Positions 27,777 through 37,700 of a stretch of DNA of 64,000 bases are shown one piece after another (positions within the stretch are counted from its first letter, which is position 1; every line of letters starts with the position of its first letter). The notes under the pieces were generated by a model. It had not been told where the DNA came from. It searched no databases and saw nothing but the letters and a program-made list of their open reading frames with translations. The stretch is taken from the NCBI RefSeq assembly GCF_000020485.1, contig NC_011899.1, positions 807,937 through 871,936 on the forward strand. Reading direction: 5' to 3'. This DNA comes from Halothermothrix orenii H 168 (lineage in GTDB: Bacteria > Bacillota > Halanaerobiia > Halanaerobiales > Halothermotrichaceae). A program made the position numbers and the translations under genes.

Positions 27777-30700
27777 ATGTTAGTAGCAATAAAACCATCA
27801 AATAAGTTCGGTAGTATTTTTAGATATATAATACTTAACAGGAAATCTAAAAAAATAAAATGTATATTAAAAGAAGATGTTAATATAGAACTGGATAAAG
27901 AAAAATATTTTGATGAAAAATTTAGTGAATTTCAGGTTGAGTTTGTTAAACCATTACCCCTGAAAAAAGAAATAAAGTTTATCTGGCCCCAGATTGTTGA
28001 AGAAGTAAATAAAAAATTTACTTACCTTAACGGATGGCTTTCCAGGGCTGAATTACAGGTTAATGAGAGAAATATAATTACCATTAAAGTTGAAGGTAAG
28101 GTTGCCTGGAAGAGCCTCAATGACACCAGGGTCAAAAAGTATTTAATAAACCGGATATCTTATTATCTTGATAGGGAAATTAAAATTGAAATAAAAAATG
28201 GCGATTTTTTAAAAAGCCTGCCGGAGAGTAAACCCGATTTGAATAGAATAAAAAAGAAAAAAGTTAATAAGACCGACAAGAAAAAAAGAGGGAAGCATAA
28301 GTCCGGTAGTGATACTAATATTATACTTGGAAACAGGATTAGAACAGAAGAAATTACCCCGATTGAAGAAGTAAAACATGAAGGACAGGGAGTAGTAATT
28401 AAAGGAGAGGTTTTCAACCTGGAAGAACGGGTAACCAGGCGGGGAAAGTATTTATATATTTTTGCTGTTACTGATAGAAGTAGTTCAATTACCTGTAAGT
28501 TTTTTATAGATGATAAATCTGACCTTAAATCTACATTAAATAATGAAGACTGGGTTATGGTCAAAGGTCGTGTTCAGTTTGATACCTATAGTAATGAAAT
28601 TGTGATAATGTGTAATTCAATAGAAAAAACAGAAGCCGAGGTTAGAGTAGATACTGCTGATGATAAGAGGATTGAATTACATTTACATACAAAGATGAGT
28701 GCACTGGATTCAGTAGTTGATGTAGAAAAAGTAATAGAAAGGGCTGCAGAATGGGGACATTCTGCTATTGCAATAACTGACCATGGTGTGGTTCAGGCCT
28801 ATCCTGATGCTTATCAGGCTGGCAAAAAGCATAATATAAAGATCCTGTATGGGCTGGAGGCATATATGGTAGACGACGGTGAGCCCATCATTTTAAATCC
28901 ACCTGATGTTTCTCTTGAATCGGCTACTTTTGTTGTATTTGACCTGGAGACAACCGGGTTAAACAAATTTAAAAATGAAATCATTGAAATCGGTGCCGTT
29001 AAAGTGAAATCGGGTAAGGTTATAGATGAATTTTCAAGCTTTGTTAAGCCCGGTGAAAGTATACCTAACAAAATTACTGAGCTGACCGGTATTACCAATG
29101 AAATGGTGTCCAGGGCCCCTGATATTGAGGGGGTTATTGGAGATTTCCTTGAATTCATAGATGGGTCTATTCTTGTGGCCCACAATGCTGATTTTGACTA
29201 TGGTTTTCTCCAGGTGGCCCTTAAAAAAACAGGTCAGGGGGATATATCATATCCCGTTCTGGATACCCTTACCCTCAGCAGGGCTTTGTTACCTGATTTA
29301 TCTAACCATAAATTGAATACCCTGGCCAGACATTTAAATGTAAGGCTTGATAATCATCACCGGGCTGTTGAAGATGCCCGGGCTACTTCCGAGATATTTA
29401 TTAATTTTTTAAGTAATATAAAAAATGAGGGTATAGAAACTGTTCCCGGAATTAATCGTCTGTCGACTAAAATAAACTGGAGGGAATTACCGACTTATCA
29501 TACTGTTATATTTGCCAAAAACAAACAGGGGTTAAAGGATATTTATCGGCTGGTATCGGAGTCTCACCTCAATTATTTTTATAGAAAGCCAAGAATCCTT
29601 AAAAGTCATTTAATTCAGTGCAGGAAAAACCTAATAATCGGGTCTGCCTGTGAAGCAGGTCAACTTTACAGGAGTATAATTAATAATAAACCCTATCGGG
29701 AAATCATAAAGATAGCAAGTTTCTATGATTACCTGGAGATACAGCCTACTGGTAATAATAAATTTCTGGTCGGTAATAAAGTGGAATCCATTGATGAGTT
29801 AGAAAAGATCAACTATCAGATTTATAAACTGGGGAAGAAATTAAATAAACCGGTAGTAGCAACCTGTGATGTTCATTTTCTAGATCCTGAAGATGATATT
29901 TATAGAAAGGTTCTCCAGGCCGGTCAGGGGTATGATGAAGCTGAGGAACAGGCCCCCCTTTATTTTAGAACAACCAATGAGATGCTTGAGGAATTTTCGT
30001 ATCTTGGTAAAAAAGCCGCCCGGGAGGTTGTTATTGAAAATCCAGCAAAAATTTCTGATCAGATTGAAGAATTGAAACCCCTGCCTGATGGATTATTTGC
30101 CCCTGAAATTGAAGGAGCCAACGACCAGATACGAAAGATGACTTATCAGAGAGCCCATGAACTTTATGGAGATCCCCTGCCTTCAATTATAGAGGAAAGA
30201 CTTGAAAAGGAATTAAAGGCAATTATAGATAATGGTTATGCTGTTATTTATCTAATTTCTCATAAACTAGTAAAAAAATCACTGGAAGACGGTTATCTGG
30301 TTGGTTCCAGGGGGTCAGTTGGTTCATCACTGGTGGCTACAATGTGTGAGATTACCGAGGTTAACCCCCTGCCCCCACATTATCGATGCCCACGGTGTAA
30401 ACAGGTGGAGTTTGTTAATGATGAAAATACAGGGGTTGGGGCTGACCTCCCCGATAAAAATTGTCCTCACTGTGGGACCAGGTATGTTAAAGATGGTTTT
30501 GATATTCCCTTTGAAGTATTTATGGGGTTTGAAGGAGATAAAGTACCTGATATTGATTTAAACTTCTCTGGAGAGTATCAGGGTGAGATCCATAAATATA
30601 CTGAAGAGCTTTTTGGATCTAACTATGTTTTTAGAGCTGGAACCATCTCTACTATAGCCAAAAGAACAGCTTTTGGATTTGTAAAGGGTTATCTTGATGA

Positions 30701-31970
30701 TAATGGTTTAAGGTTAAATAAAGCCGAGATTGACAGGCTTGTTAAAGGGTGTACCGGAGTAAAGCGGACAACAGGTCAGCATCCCGGAGGTTTGATGGTT
30801 GTTCCCAAAGCCTATGATATTCATGATTTTAGTCCTATCCAGCGCCCGGCCAATGACCAGGAGACTGATGTAATTACAACCCACTTTGATTATCATTCAA
30901 TAAGCGGGAGAATATTAAAACTGGATTTACTCGGCCACGATGATCCGACAACCATAAGAATGCTACAGGATTTGACCGGAGTAAACCCTCATGATATACC
31001 CTTAGATGATCCTGATACTATGGATATCTTTTCCAGTACTGATCCTCTGGGTGTCAGTCCTGAAGAGATAGGTACTGTTGTGGGTACACTTGGAATACCG
31101 GAGTTTGGCACAAGTTTTGTAAGGCAAATGCTTGTTGATACACGACCAACTACCTTTGCTGAACTGGTGAGGATTAGTGGTTTATCCCATGGAACAGATG
31201 TCTGGCTTAATAATGCCCAGGATTTAATTAAAAGTGGGAAGGCCAGACTTTCAGAGGTTATCTCAGTCCGGGACGATATAATGAACTATCTAATTCAAAA
31301 AGGGCTGGAACCAGGTAAATCCTTCTGGATAATGGAACATGTCAGAAAAGGAAAAGGGTTAACAGAAGAAGAAGAACAATATATGCGGGAACATAATGTG
31401 CCTGACTGGTATATTGAATCATGTAAAAAGATTAAATATATGTTCCCCAAGGCTCATGCAGCAGCCTATGTAATGATGGCTTTCAGAATTGCATATTTTA
31501 AGGTTCATTATCCGGAGGCATTTTATACTACCTACTTTACAATTAAAGCAGATGATTTTGATGCCCATATGATAAATCAGGGATATGATCATATAATTGA
31601 GGTAAAAAAGAACCTGGAAGCCAGGGGTAATGATATGACAGCGAAGGAGAAGGGAATTTTGACTGTTCTCGAAATAGTTATTGAAGCCATGGCCCGGGGG
31701 ATAGAATTTTTGCCTGTTGATCTCTATAAATCAGATGCTACTAAATTTAAATTAACAGACAAGGGATTATTACCCCCTCTGGTTAGTCTCCAGGGTCTGG
31801 GAAGTAGTGCTGCTGAAAAGATTGCTGTAACCAGACAAGAAGCGCCTTTTTCTTCTGTAGAAGATCTGGTTAACAGGACCAGAATCAGTAAAACAGTAGT
31901 TGAAATACTGGAAGAACATGGCTCCCTGGATGGACTACCGGAGCGGGATCAGTTATCACTGTTTAATTAA
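27777..31970 (+). CDS. polC: DNA polymerase III PolC-type alpha subunit
   Basis: The replicative polymerase of low-GC Gram-positive bacteria, 1397 residues. In order: an N-terminal domain; an OB-fold near 200-295 (GVVIKGEVFNLEERVT); a PHP domain split by the exonuclease (ELHLHTKMSALDSVV, AITDHGVVQAYPDAY); and a DEDD 3'-5' exonuclease starting at D389 (VFDLETTGLNKF, ending HHRAVEDARAT). The polymerase core has a Zn-finger (CPRCKQ and CPHCGTRY near 870-905), PDIDLNFSGEYQ, and a C-terminal HhH region. A lagging/leading pair with DnaE is usual, but DnaE is not in this window. Confidence 0.98.
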   Translation: MLVAIKPSNKFGSIFRYIILNRKSKKIKCILKEDVNIELDKEKYFDEKFSEFQVEFVKPLPLKKEIKFIWPQIVEEVNKKFTYLNGWLSRAELQVNERNIITIKVEGKVAWKSLNDTRVKKYLINRISYYLDREIKIEIKNGDFLKSLPESKPDLNRIKKKKVNKTDKKKRGKHKSGSDTNIILGNRIRTEEITPIEEVKHEGQGVVIKGEVFNLEERVTRRGKYLYIFAVTDRSSSITCKFFIDDKSDLKSTLNNEDWVMVKGRVQFDTYSNEIVIMCNSIEKTEAEVRVDTADDKRIELHLHTKMSALDSVVDVEKVIERAAEWGHSAIAITDHGVVQAYPDAYQAGKKHNIKILYGLEAYMVDDGEPIILNPPDVSLESATFVVFDLETTGLNKFKNEIIEIGAVKVKSGKVIDEFSSFVKPGESIPNKITELTGITNEMVSRAPDIEGVIGDFLEFIDGSILVAHNADFDYGFLQVALKKTGQGDISYPVLDTLTLSRALLPDLSNHKLNTLARHLNVRLDNHHRAVEDARATSEIFINFLSNIKNEGIETVPGINRLSTKINWRELPTYHTVIFAKNKQGLKDIYRLVSESHLNYFYRKPRILKSHLIQCRKNLIIGSACEAGQLYRSIINNKPYREIIKIASFYDYLEIQPTGNNKFLVGNKVESIDELEKINYQIYKLGKKLNKPVVATCDVHFLDPEDDIYRKVLQAGQGYDEAEEQAPLYFRTTNEMLEEFSYLGKKAAREVVIENPAKISDQIEELKPLPDGLFAPEIEGANDQIRKMTYQRAHELYGDPLPSIIEERLEKELKAIIDNGYAVIYLISHKLVKKSLEDGYLVGSRGSVGSSLVATMCEITEVNPLPPHYRCPRCKQVEFVNDENTGVGADLPDKNCPHCGTRYVKDGFDIPFEVFMGFEGDKVPDIDLNFSGEYQGEIHKYTEELFGSNYVFRAGTISTIAKRTAFGFVKGYLDDNGLRLNKAEIDRLVKGCTGVKRTTGQHPGGLMVVPKAYDIHDFSPIQRPANDQETDVITTHFDYHSISGRILKLDLLGHDDPTTIRMLQDLTGVNPHDIPLDDPDTMDIFSSTDPLGVSPEEIGTVVGTLGIPEFGTSFVRQMLVDTRPTTFAELVRISGLSHGTDVWLNNAQDLIKSGKARLSEVISVRDDIMNYLIQKGLEPGKSFWIMEHVRKGKGLTEEEEQYMREHNVPDWYIESCKKIKYMFPKAHAAAYVMMAFRIAYFKVHYPEAFYTTYFTIKADDFDAHMINQGYDHIIEVKKNLEARGNDMTAKEKGILTVLEIVIEAMARGIEFLPVDLYKSDATKFKLTDKGLLPPLVSLQGLGSSAAEKIAVTRQEAPFSSVEDLVNRTRISKTVVEILEEHGSLDGLPERDQLSLFN

Positions 31971-32067
31971 ATAGACAATCTTATTATTGTGTCTTTTAAT
32001 AATTAATTTCAGTTGAAAACTCCATTACGTCTTTAATTAAGGACTATTATGGGCTGTTTTTAAAAGA

Positions 32068-32120
32068 GACTCCCCTGTTAATTAAAGTTGTAAGCCAAAA
32101 TATAAAAGGGGAGTCCATTT
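32068..32120 (+). terminator. terminator-like hairpin after polC
   Basis: GACTCCCCT (32068-32076) pairs perfectly with AGGGGAGTC (32107-32115) across a 30-base loop, followed by CATTTTT. It lies about 100 bases after the polC stop and just before the rimP promoter. Confidence 0.65.
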
Positions 32121-32130
32121 TTGTTGTAAC

Positions 32131-32159
32131 TTGCAACCTATAGAAGTCTATGGTAAAAT
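32131..32159 (+). promoter_or_regulatory. A-type promoter of the rimP-nusA-infB operon
   Basis: TTGCAA (32131-32136), a 17-base spacer and TAAAAT (32154-32159) lie about 155 bases upstream of rimP. The region between is a leader with a hairpin. Confidence 0.8.
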
Positions 32160-32194
32160 TATTAAAGGTGTATTTTCAAGATATGTTCTGAGAG

Positions 32195-32219
32195 AAGGAG
32201 TGGGATTTTTCCCACTCTT
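32195..32219 (+). promoter_or_regulatory. leader hairpin upstream of rimP (possible attenuator)
   Basis: AAGGAGTGGGA and TCCCACTCTT form a stem of about 10 bp with a T-rich loop and an interrupted T tail. It begins about 30 bases into the predicted transcript. Similar GAGTGGG hairpins are, from memory, common before rimP in Firmicutes. NusA autoregulation is an inference. Confidence 0.55.
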
Positions 32220-32313
32220 TAATTATGAGTAGAAACTATTTGGATAATAGTTATTTTTAGATGGGTTACAATATTATTATAAAATTTGTTTTTCCAGGAA
32301 AGGAGTATTTACT

Positions 32314-32793
32314 ATGGGGAAAATAACTGACAGGGTAGAAGACCTGGCCCAGCCAATTGTCGAATCCCAGGGCCTTGAACTGGTAGATGTAGAATATGTT
32401 AAAGAAGGAGAGAACCGGGTTTTAAGGGTGTTTATTGAAAATCCGGAGGGTGAGGTTACTCTGGATCACTGTGAAAATGTGAGTAAGAATTTAGATGAAA
32501 AACTGGATGAAGTAGACCCTATTCAAGAGAGTTACATACTTGAAGTATCATCGCCAGGTATTGAAAGACCCCTCAAGAAAAAAGAGGATTTCGATAGGTT
32601 CTCCGGTAAACTGGCCTATATTAAGACATTTGCTCCTGTTTCCGGTAATAAAGAAATTACCGGTATAATAAAAGGAAGAGATGGAGACAACATTAAAGTT
32701 CTTAAAAAAGATGATGATAAAGAACTGGAAATACCTTTTTCACAGATTGCTAAAGCCCATTTAATGGTTGATTTTGATAATATTACAGGTTAG
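32314..32793 (+). CDS. rimP: ribosome maturation factor RimP
   Basis: Assists 30S subunit assembly. The 159-residue protein has the RimP N-terminal domain (VDVEYVKEGENRVLRVFIENPEG, LDHCENVSKNLDEKLDE), the LEVSSPGIERPLKK signature and an Sm-like C-terminal domain (GKLAYIKTF... IKGRDGDNIKVL). It is first in the conserved rimP-nusA-rnpM-infB-rbfA order. Confidence 0.97.
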   Translation: MGKITDRVEDLAQPIVESQGLELVDVEYVKEGENRVLRVFIENPEGEVTLDHCENVSKNLDEKLDEVDPIQESYILEVSSPGIERPLKKKEDFDRFSGKLAYIKTFAPVSGNKEITGIIKGRDGDNIKVLKKDDDKELEIPFSQIAKAHLMVDFDNITG

Positions 32794-32828
32794 ATAATGT
32801 TGCAAGTTTTTTATAAGGAGGAATTGGA

Positions 32829-33962
32829 ATGAATATTGAATTTTTACATGCGCTGGATGATATTGAAAAAGAAAAAGGAATATCCAAGGAAGTATTAATT
32901 GAAGCTATAGAAACAGCACTCCTTTCTGCCTATAAAAAAGAATTTGGTTCCAAGGAAAATGTTAGAGTACATATAGTTCCAGATAGTGGTGAGGTACATG
33001 TTTATAGTCAGAAAAAAGTAGTTGATGAAGTTAATAATGAGCGAAAGGAAATTTCCCTGGAAGAGGCACAAAAATTAAACAAAAATTACGAACCAGGGGA
33101 TATTGTGGAGAAGGAGGTAACTCCAGCTAATTTTGGTAGAATTGCTGCCCAGACTGCAAAACAGGTTGTTATGCAGAGAATCAGAGAAGCTGAACGTGAT
33201 GTAATTTATGAAGAATATAAACAAAAAGAGGGGGAAATAATTACCGGTACTGTCCAGCGCTTTCATAATAACAACGTGCTTATTGACCTGGGGAGGACTG
33301 AAGCCCTGTTACCGCCATCTGAACAAATCCCCGGGGAATTATATGAAATGGGTAGAAGGATTAAAGTATATGTTGTCGAAGTTGCTTCAACTACAAAAGG
33401 GCCACGTATCCTCGTTTCCAGGTCCCATCCCGGCCTCCTTAAAAGATTATTTGAAGTTGAAGTACCGGAGATATTTGATGGTATTGTTGAAATCAAGGCA
33501 GTGGCCCGGGAAGCAGGCTATAGATCAAAGATGGCAGTCAGTTCCTATGATGAGAATGTTGATCCGGTAGGTTCCTGTGTGGGGCCTAAAGGAATGAGGG
33601 TACAGGCGGTAGTTGACCAGCTTAACGGTGAAAAGATTGATATTATTGAATGGAGTGAGGACCCTGCTATACTTGTAGCCAATGCCCTTAATCCGGCCAA
33701 GGTTATAAATGTTAGCCTTGATGAAGAAGAAAAGGTTGCTGAAGTAGTTGTACCTGATTTTCAATTATCTCTGGCTATTGGTAAAGAGGGTCAGAATGCG
33801 AGATTAGCAGCCAAATTAACAGGATGGAAGGTTGATATCAAAAGTGAATCCCAGTTTGAGAAAGAAACCGGAGAGGTTGAGAAAAAAATTCCCGCAGATG
33901 ATGGGGAAAAAGTTGATGAAGTAGGGGTTGAAGATGATAGTCTAGATATAGAAGAGAGTTAG
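32829..33962 (+). CDS. nusA: transcription elongation/termination factor NusA
   Basis: Binds RNA polymerase and nascent RNA to control pausing, termination and antitermination. The 377-residue protein has the N-terminal polymerase-binding domain (1-~130), an S1 domain (GEIITGTVQRFHNNNVLIDLG), and two KH domains with GPKGMRVQAVVDQL and AIGKEGQNARLAAKLTGW. It lacks the C-terminal acidic repeats of proteobacteria, as usual for Firmicutes, and ends in a short acidic tail. Confidence 0.98.
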   Translation: MNIEFLHALDDIEKEKGISKEVLIEAIETALLSAYKKEFGSKENVRVHIVPDSGEVHVYSQKKVVDEVNNERKEISLEEAQKLNKNYEPGDIVEKEVTPANFGRIAAQTAKQVVMQRIREAERDVIYEEYKQKEGEIITGTVQRFHNNNVLIDLGRTEALLPPSEQIPGELYEMGRRIKVYVVEVASTTKGPRILVSRSHPGLLKRLFEVEVPEIFDGIVEIKAVAREAGYRSKMAVSSYDENVDPVGSCVGPKGMRVQAVVDQLNGEKIDIIEWSEDPAILVANALNPAKVINVSLDEEEKVAEVVVPDFQLSLAIGKEGQNARLAAKLTGWKVDIKSESQFEKETGEVEKKIPADDGEKVDEVGVEDDSLDIEES

Positions 33963-33974
33963 GAGGGATTTATT

Positions 33975-34247
33975 ATGTCCCGAAAGGTTCCGGTTCGAAT
34001 GTGTATCGGGTGTCAGACCAGGAAGCCAAAAAAAGAGTTAATAAGAATAATATATAATAAAAAAACGGGAGAAATAAAGGTTGATCCGTCCGGTAAATTG
34101 CCAGGACGAGGTGCTTATATTTGTCCCGACAAGGGGTGTTTAAAAAAGGCTAAAAAAGGAAATAGACTCAATAAATCTCTAAAGACTTCAATTTCTGACG
34201 AGATTTATACAAAATTGATGGAGGAGATTGATAAAATGAATGGATAG
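33975..34247 (+). CDS. rnpM: RNase P modulator RnpM (YlxR, DUF448)
   Basis: A 90-residue basic RNA-binding protein. The conserved N-terminus VPVRMCIGCQTRKPKKELIRI and the GRGAYICPDKGCLKKAKK segment, with its further pair of Cys, identify YlxR, reported in Bacillus to bind and modulate RNase P. It lies between nusA and infB as expected. The usual next gene, ylxQ (an L7Ae-type protein), is missing; infB starts 27 bases later. Confidence 0.93.
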   Translation: MSRKVPVRMCIGCQTRKPKKELIRIIYNKKTGEIKVDPSGKLPGRGAYICPDKGCLKKAKKGNRLNKSLKTSISDEIYTKLMEEIDKMNG

Positions 34248-34274
34248 TCAGGTAATTTTTCTGGAGGTGAAATT

Positions 34275-36335
34275 ATGAGTAAAATTAGAGTTTATAAACT
34301 GGCAAAGGAATTAGGTAAATCCAGTAAAGAACTGGTTAATATTTTAAATGATTTAGGTGTTGAAGTATCCAGTCATATGAGTACAGTAGAGGATGAGACG
34401 GCTGAACTTGTTAAGGGAATGTTACAGGAAGAAGATAAACCTGAAGAAAAAATTAGTAAAAAAGAGCCAGATAAGAAAGATAGAAAGAAGACTAAAGGAA
34501 AAAAACAGATGACCAGAACAGCCACTCAAAAAGAAGGTACAGAACATGGTCAGAAAGATACAGATAGAAGAGAGATGAGGGTAACTGTAAACCCTCCCCT
34601 GTCTGTAAAAGAGCTGGCTGAGAAGGCTGATATTCCTGTTAATCGTATAATTAAAACATTAATTGGACTGGGGGTTATGGCTACAGTTAATCATCAGATT
34701 GACGAAGAAATAGTTAAAAAACTAATAGACAAAATGAACTTAAAAATAAAAATTTCTCAAGGGGAAGATAAAGAAGAAAAACCGGATAAAGTTCAGACTG
34801 ATATAAAAGATAAACCTGAAGATTTAGAACTTCGCCCTCCTATTGTCACTGTAATGGGACATGTTGATCATGGAAAAACAACCCTTCTTGATGTAATCAG
34901 GGAAACCCGGGTTGCTGAAAGTGAGGCAGGAGGAATTACCCAGCATATAGGAGCTTATCAGGCAGTTGTACAGAATAAGAAGATTACATTTATAGATACC
35001 CCCGGTCATGAGGCTTTTACTGCAATGAGGGCCAGGGGAGCCAGGTTGACCGATATTGCTATTTTAGTTGTTGCAGCTGATGATGGGGTTATGCCCCAGA
35101 CTGTAGAAGCTATAAATCATGCCAAGGCCGCTGATATCCCGATAATTGTTGCTATAAATAAGGTGGATAAATCCAATGCCCAGCCTGATATGGTAAAACA
35201 GCAGTTAACAGAGCATGGTCTGGTACCCGAAGACTGGGGTGGAGATACTATCTGTGTTCCCATTTCTGCTTTAAAGAAAAAGAATATAGATGAATTACTT
35301 GAAATGGTTCTTCTTGTAGCTGAAATGGAAGAACTTAAGGCAAATCCCGATAGACCAGCAGAAGGTGTTATTGTAGAATCTCAGCTGGATAAAGGACGGG
35401 GCCCGGTTGCCACAGTACTTGTAAAAAATGGAACCTTAAAGGTCGGTGATCCAATCCTGGCCGGTTATACTCATGGTAAGGTCAGGGCCATGATAAATGA
35501 TCAGGGAAAACGTATTAAAGAGGCACTGCCGTCGACACCGGTTGAAGTTCTGGGCTTTTCTGATGTGCCGGCAGCTGGTGATTATGTTCAGGTTCTCGAA
35601 GATGAAAAAGAGGCCCGGGCTATTGCAGAAGAAAGATTACAGAAAAAGCAGGAACGTGATTTACAGCATGACGGGCGTATTTCCCTCGATGGTTTATATC
35701 AACAGATAAAAGAGGGAGGAGTTAAGGAGCTTAATTTAATAATCAAGGGAGATGTTCATGGTTCTATTGAGGCGTTACGTGAATCCCTTGTAAAATTAAG
35801 TACTGATGAGGTTACGGTCAATATTATTCATACAGGGGTCGGTGCTATTAACGAAACAGATGTTAACCTGGCCAGTGCTTCAAATGCAATTATAATTGGT
35901 TTTAATGTCAGGCCTGATTCCAATGCCAGAAAATTGGCTGAACGGGAAAAAGTTGAGATAAAAACCTACCGGGTTATTTACAAGATAATTGAAGACCTTA
36001 AAGATGCTATGGCCGGTATGCTTGAACCTGAACTTAAAGAAGAAGTTACCGGAAGGGCTGAAGTCAGAGCTACATTTAAGGTGCCCAATGTTGGAACCGT
36101 AGCCGGGCTTTATGTTAAAGAAGGGTTTATCAATCGAAATAATAAAGTGCGTTTATTGAGGGATGGCGTAGTCGTCTATGAAGGTGATATTGCTTCCCTG
36201 AAAAGATTTAAAAATGATGTCAGGGAAGTTAAAGAAGGTTATGAATGTGGTCTGGGAATTGAAGGTTATAATGATATTAAAGAAGGGGACCAGATTGAAA
36301 CCTATACCTATAGGGAAATAAAACGCACCTTATAG
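34275..36335 (+). CDS. infB: translation initiation factor IF-2
   Basis: A GTPase that brings initiator tRNA to the ribosome. The 686-residue protein has an N-terminal IF2-N helix motif ([21 protein letters not shown]), a charged linker, a second IF2-N repeat, and then the G domain. The G-domain motifs are [11 protein letters not shown] at about 195, [15 protein letters not shown] and NKVDK. Domains II-IV follow, ending [16 protein letters not shown]. The length is at the short end for the family, typical of clostridia. Confidence 0.98.
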   Translation: MSKIRVYKLAKELGKSSKELVNILNDLGVEVSSHMSTVEDETAELVKGMLQEEDKPEEKISKKEPDKKDRKKTKGKKQMTRTATQKEGTEHGQKDTDRREMRVTVNPPLSVKELAEKADIPVNRIIKTLIGLGVMATVNHQIDEEIVKKLIDKMNLKIKISQGEDKEEKPDKVQTDIKDKPEDLELRPPIVTVMGHVDHGKTTLLDVIRETRVAESEAGGITQHIGAYQAVVQNKKITFIDTPGHEAFTAMRARGARLTDIAILVVAADDGVMPQTVEAINHAKAADIPIIVAINKVDKSNAQPDMVKQQLTEHGLVPEDWGGDTICVPISALKKKNIDELLEMVLLVAEMEELKANPDRPAEGVIVESQLDKGRGPVATVLVKNGTLKVGDPILAGYTHGKVRAMINDQGKRIKEALPSTPVEVLGFSDVPAAGDYVQVLEDEKEARAIAEERLQKKQERDLQHDGRISLDGLYQQIKEGGVKELNLIIKGDVHGSIEALRESLVKLSTDEVTVNIIHTGVGAINETDVNLASASNAIIIGFNVRPDSNARKLAEREKVEIKTYRVIYKIIEDLKDAMAGMLEPELKEEVTGRAEVRATFKVPNVGTVAGLYVKEGFINRNNKVRLLRDGVVVYEGDIASLKRFKNDVREVKEGYECGLGIEGYNDIKEGDQIETYTYREIKRTL

Positions 36336-36354
36336 GTTTTAAGAGGTGAGATAA

Positions 36355-36723
36355 ATGAAGAGGCAACGAGCCCGAAGACTTGGTGAACTTTTAAAAAAAG
36401 AAATTAGCGATATTATACTGAGAGAAGTTAAAGACCCGCGAATTGGGTTTATTTCTGTAACTGATGTAGAGGTTTCAAATGATTTGCGCCATGCCAAGGT
36501 TTTTGTTAGTGTATATGGTGATGAAAAAGAACGTAAAGAGACCATGGAGGGTTTAGAAAAGGCTACCGGTTATATAAGAAAATTGATTGGAGAAAGAGTA
36601 AAGGTTTATTATACACCTGAAATACTTTTCAGGTATGATGATTCACTTGAACATGGTGCCCGTATCAATGAACTTTTAAAAAAGGTTAAGGAGGAAGAAG
36701 AATCGGATAGGGAAGAGGGTTAA
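36355..36723 (+). CDS. rbfA: ribosome-binding factor A
   Basis: A KH-fold 30S maturation factor of 122 residues. Family motifs are RRLGELLKKEISDIILREVKDPRIGFISVTDVEVSNDLRHAKVF and the AIxF-like region VKVYYTPEILFRYDDSLEHGARINELL, shown here in parts. It follows infB by 19 bases and nrnA by two. Confidence 0.96.
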   Translation: MKRQRARRLGELLKKEISDIILREVKDPRIGFISVTDVEVSNDLRHAKVFVSVYGDEKERKETMEGLEKATGYIRKLIGERVKVYYTPEILFRYDDSLEHGARINELLKKVKEEEESDREEG

Positions 36724-36725
36724 CA

Positions 36726-37700
36726 ATGATAAAATTAACCACAGTAATTGAAGCGATAAAAAAGAGTGATAATTACCTTATTGTTGGCCATGTTGACCCA
36801 GATGGGGATTGTATTGGCTCCATGTTTGCTTTGAAATGGGGCCTTGAACGATTACAAAAAAAAGCCCTGGTCCTCCTGACAGAACCCCTTGATAAGATTT
36901 ATGATTATTTAAATATTTCCAGAGATGATTATTTAATACAGGATGAAGATGATATACAGGGATTATCCTGGTCAAACCCTAATATAATTTCTCTGGATAC
37001 AGGAAGCAAAGAGAGGCTTGGTAATAATAAAGACCTTGTTGATGACTATTACACCATTAATATTGACCATCATATAGATAACACTTTATATGGAGACTTG
37101 AATTATGTTGATAAGGACTCGGCAGCTACCGGAGAAATTGTTTACCAGATCCTTGAGAAACTGGGAATCAAAGTAGAAAAAAAGATTGGGACAGCTATAA
37201 TTACAGCTCTGGTCGGGGATACCGGGGGTTTTAGTTACCAGAACACAAAACCTGAAATATTGCGGCTCACATCTGATTTAATGGAATCAGGGGTTGATTT
37301 ATATACTGTTAACCGGGCCCTTTTTGCCTCTTATTCCTTTGAATCACTAAAACTAAAGGGTATGGTTTTTTCTAAAGCCAGGCGTACTTTTGATGGAAGG
37401 ATTTCATATTTTGTCCTCACACAGGAGATGATTAATAAAAGTGGTGCTTCTTTTAAGGATACCAGTGGCCTGGTGAATTTCGCAAGGGATATAAAAGGGG
37501 TTGAGGTAGGAATTTTATTTCAGGAAAAATCAGATAACGAAATTAAAGTCAACTTTCGTTCCAATAACTACTGTCCAGTCAATGAAATTGCTGCAGAATT
37601 TGGGGGTGGGGGTCACCCCAGGGCAGCTGGCTGTACTATAAATAATACCCTTGGAAATGCTATAAAAATGGTTTTAAAAAAGGTGAAGAAATATGTCTAG
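36726..37700 (+). CDS. nrnA: DHH-family phosphoesterase NrnA (nanoRNase/pAp phosphatase)
   Basis: Degrades short oligoribonucleotides and dephosphorylates pAp in Firmicutes that lack Orn. The 324-residue protein has DHH motifs VGHVDPDGDCIGSMFAL, the LDTGSKERLG segment, NIDHHIDNTLYGDLNYVD and the TALVGDTGGFSYQNT region. The DHHA1 domain near the C-terminus has GGGGHPRAAG. The rbfA-nrnA-truB order is common. It overlaps truB by eight bases. Confidence 0.95.
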   Translation: MIKLTTVIEAIKKSDNYLIVGHVDPDGDCIGSMFALKWGLERLQKKALVLLTEPLDKIYDYLNISRDDYLIQDEDDIQGLSWSNPNIISLDTGSKERLGNNKDLVDDYYTINIDHHIDNTLYGDLNYVDKDSAATGEIVYQILEKLGIKVEKKIGTAIITALVGDTGGFSYQNTKPEILRLTSDLMESGVDLYTVNRALFASYSFESLKLKGMVFSKARRTFDGRISYFVLTQEMINKSGASFKDTSGLVNFARDIKGVEVGILFQEKSDNEIKVNFRSNNYCPVNEIAAEFGGGGHPRAAGCTINNTLGNAIKMVLKKVKKYV

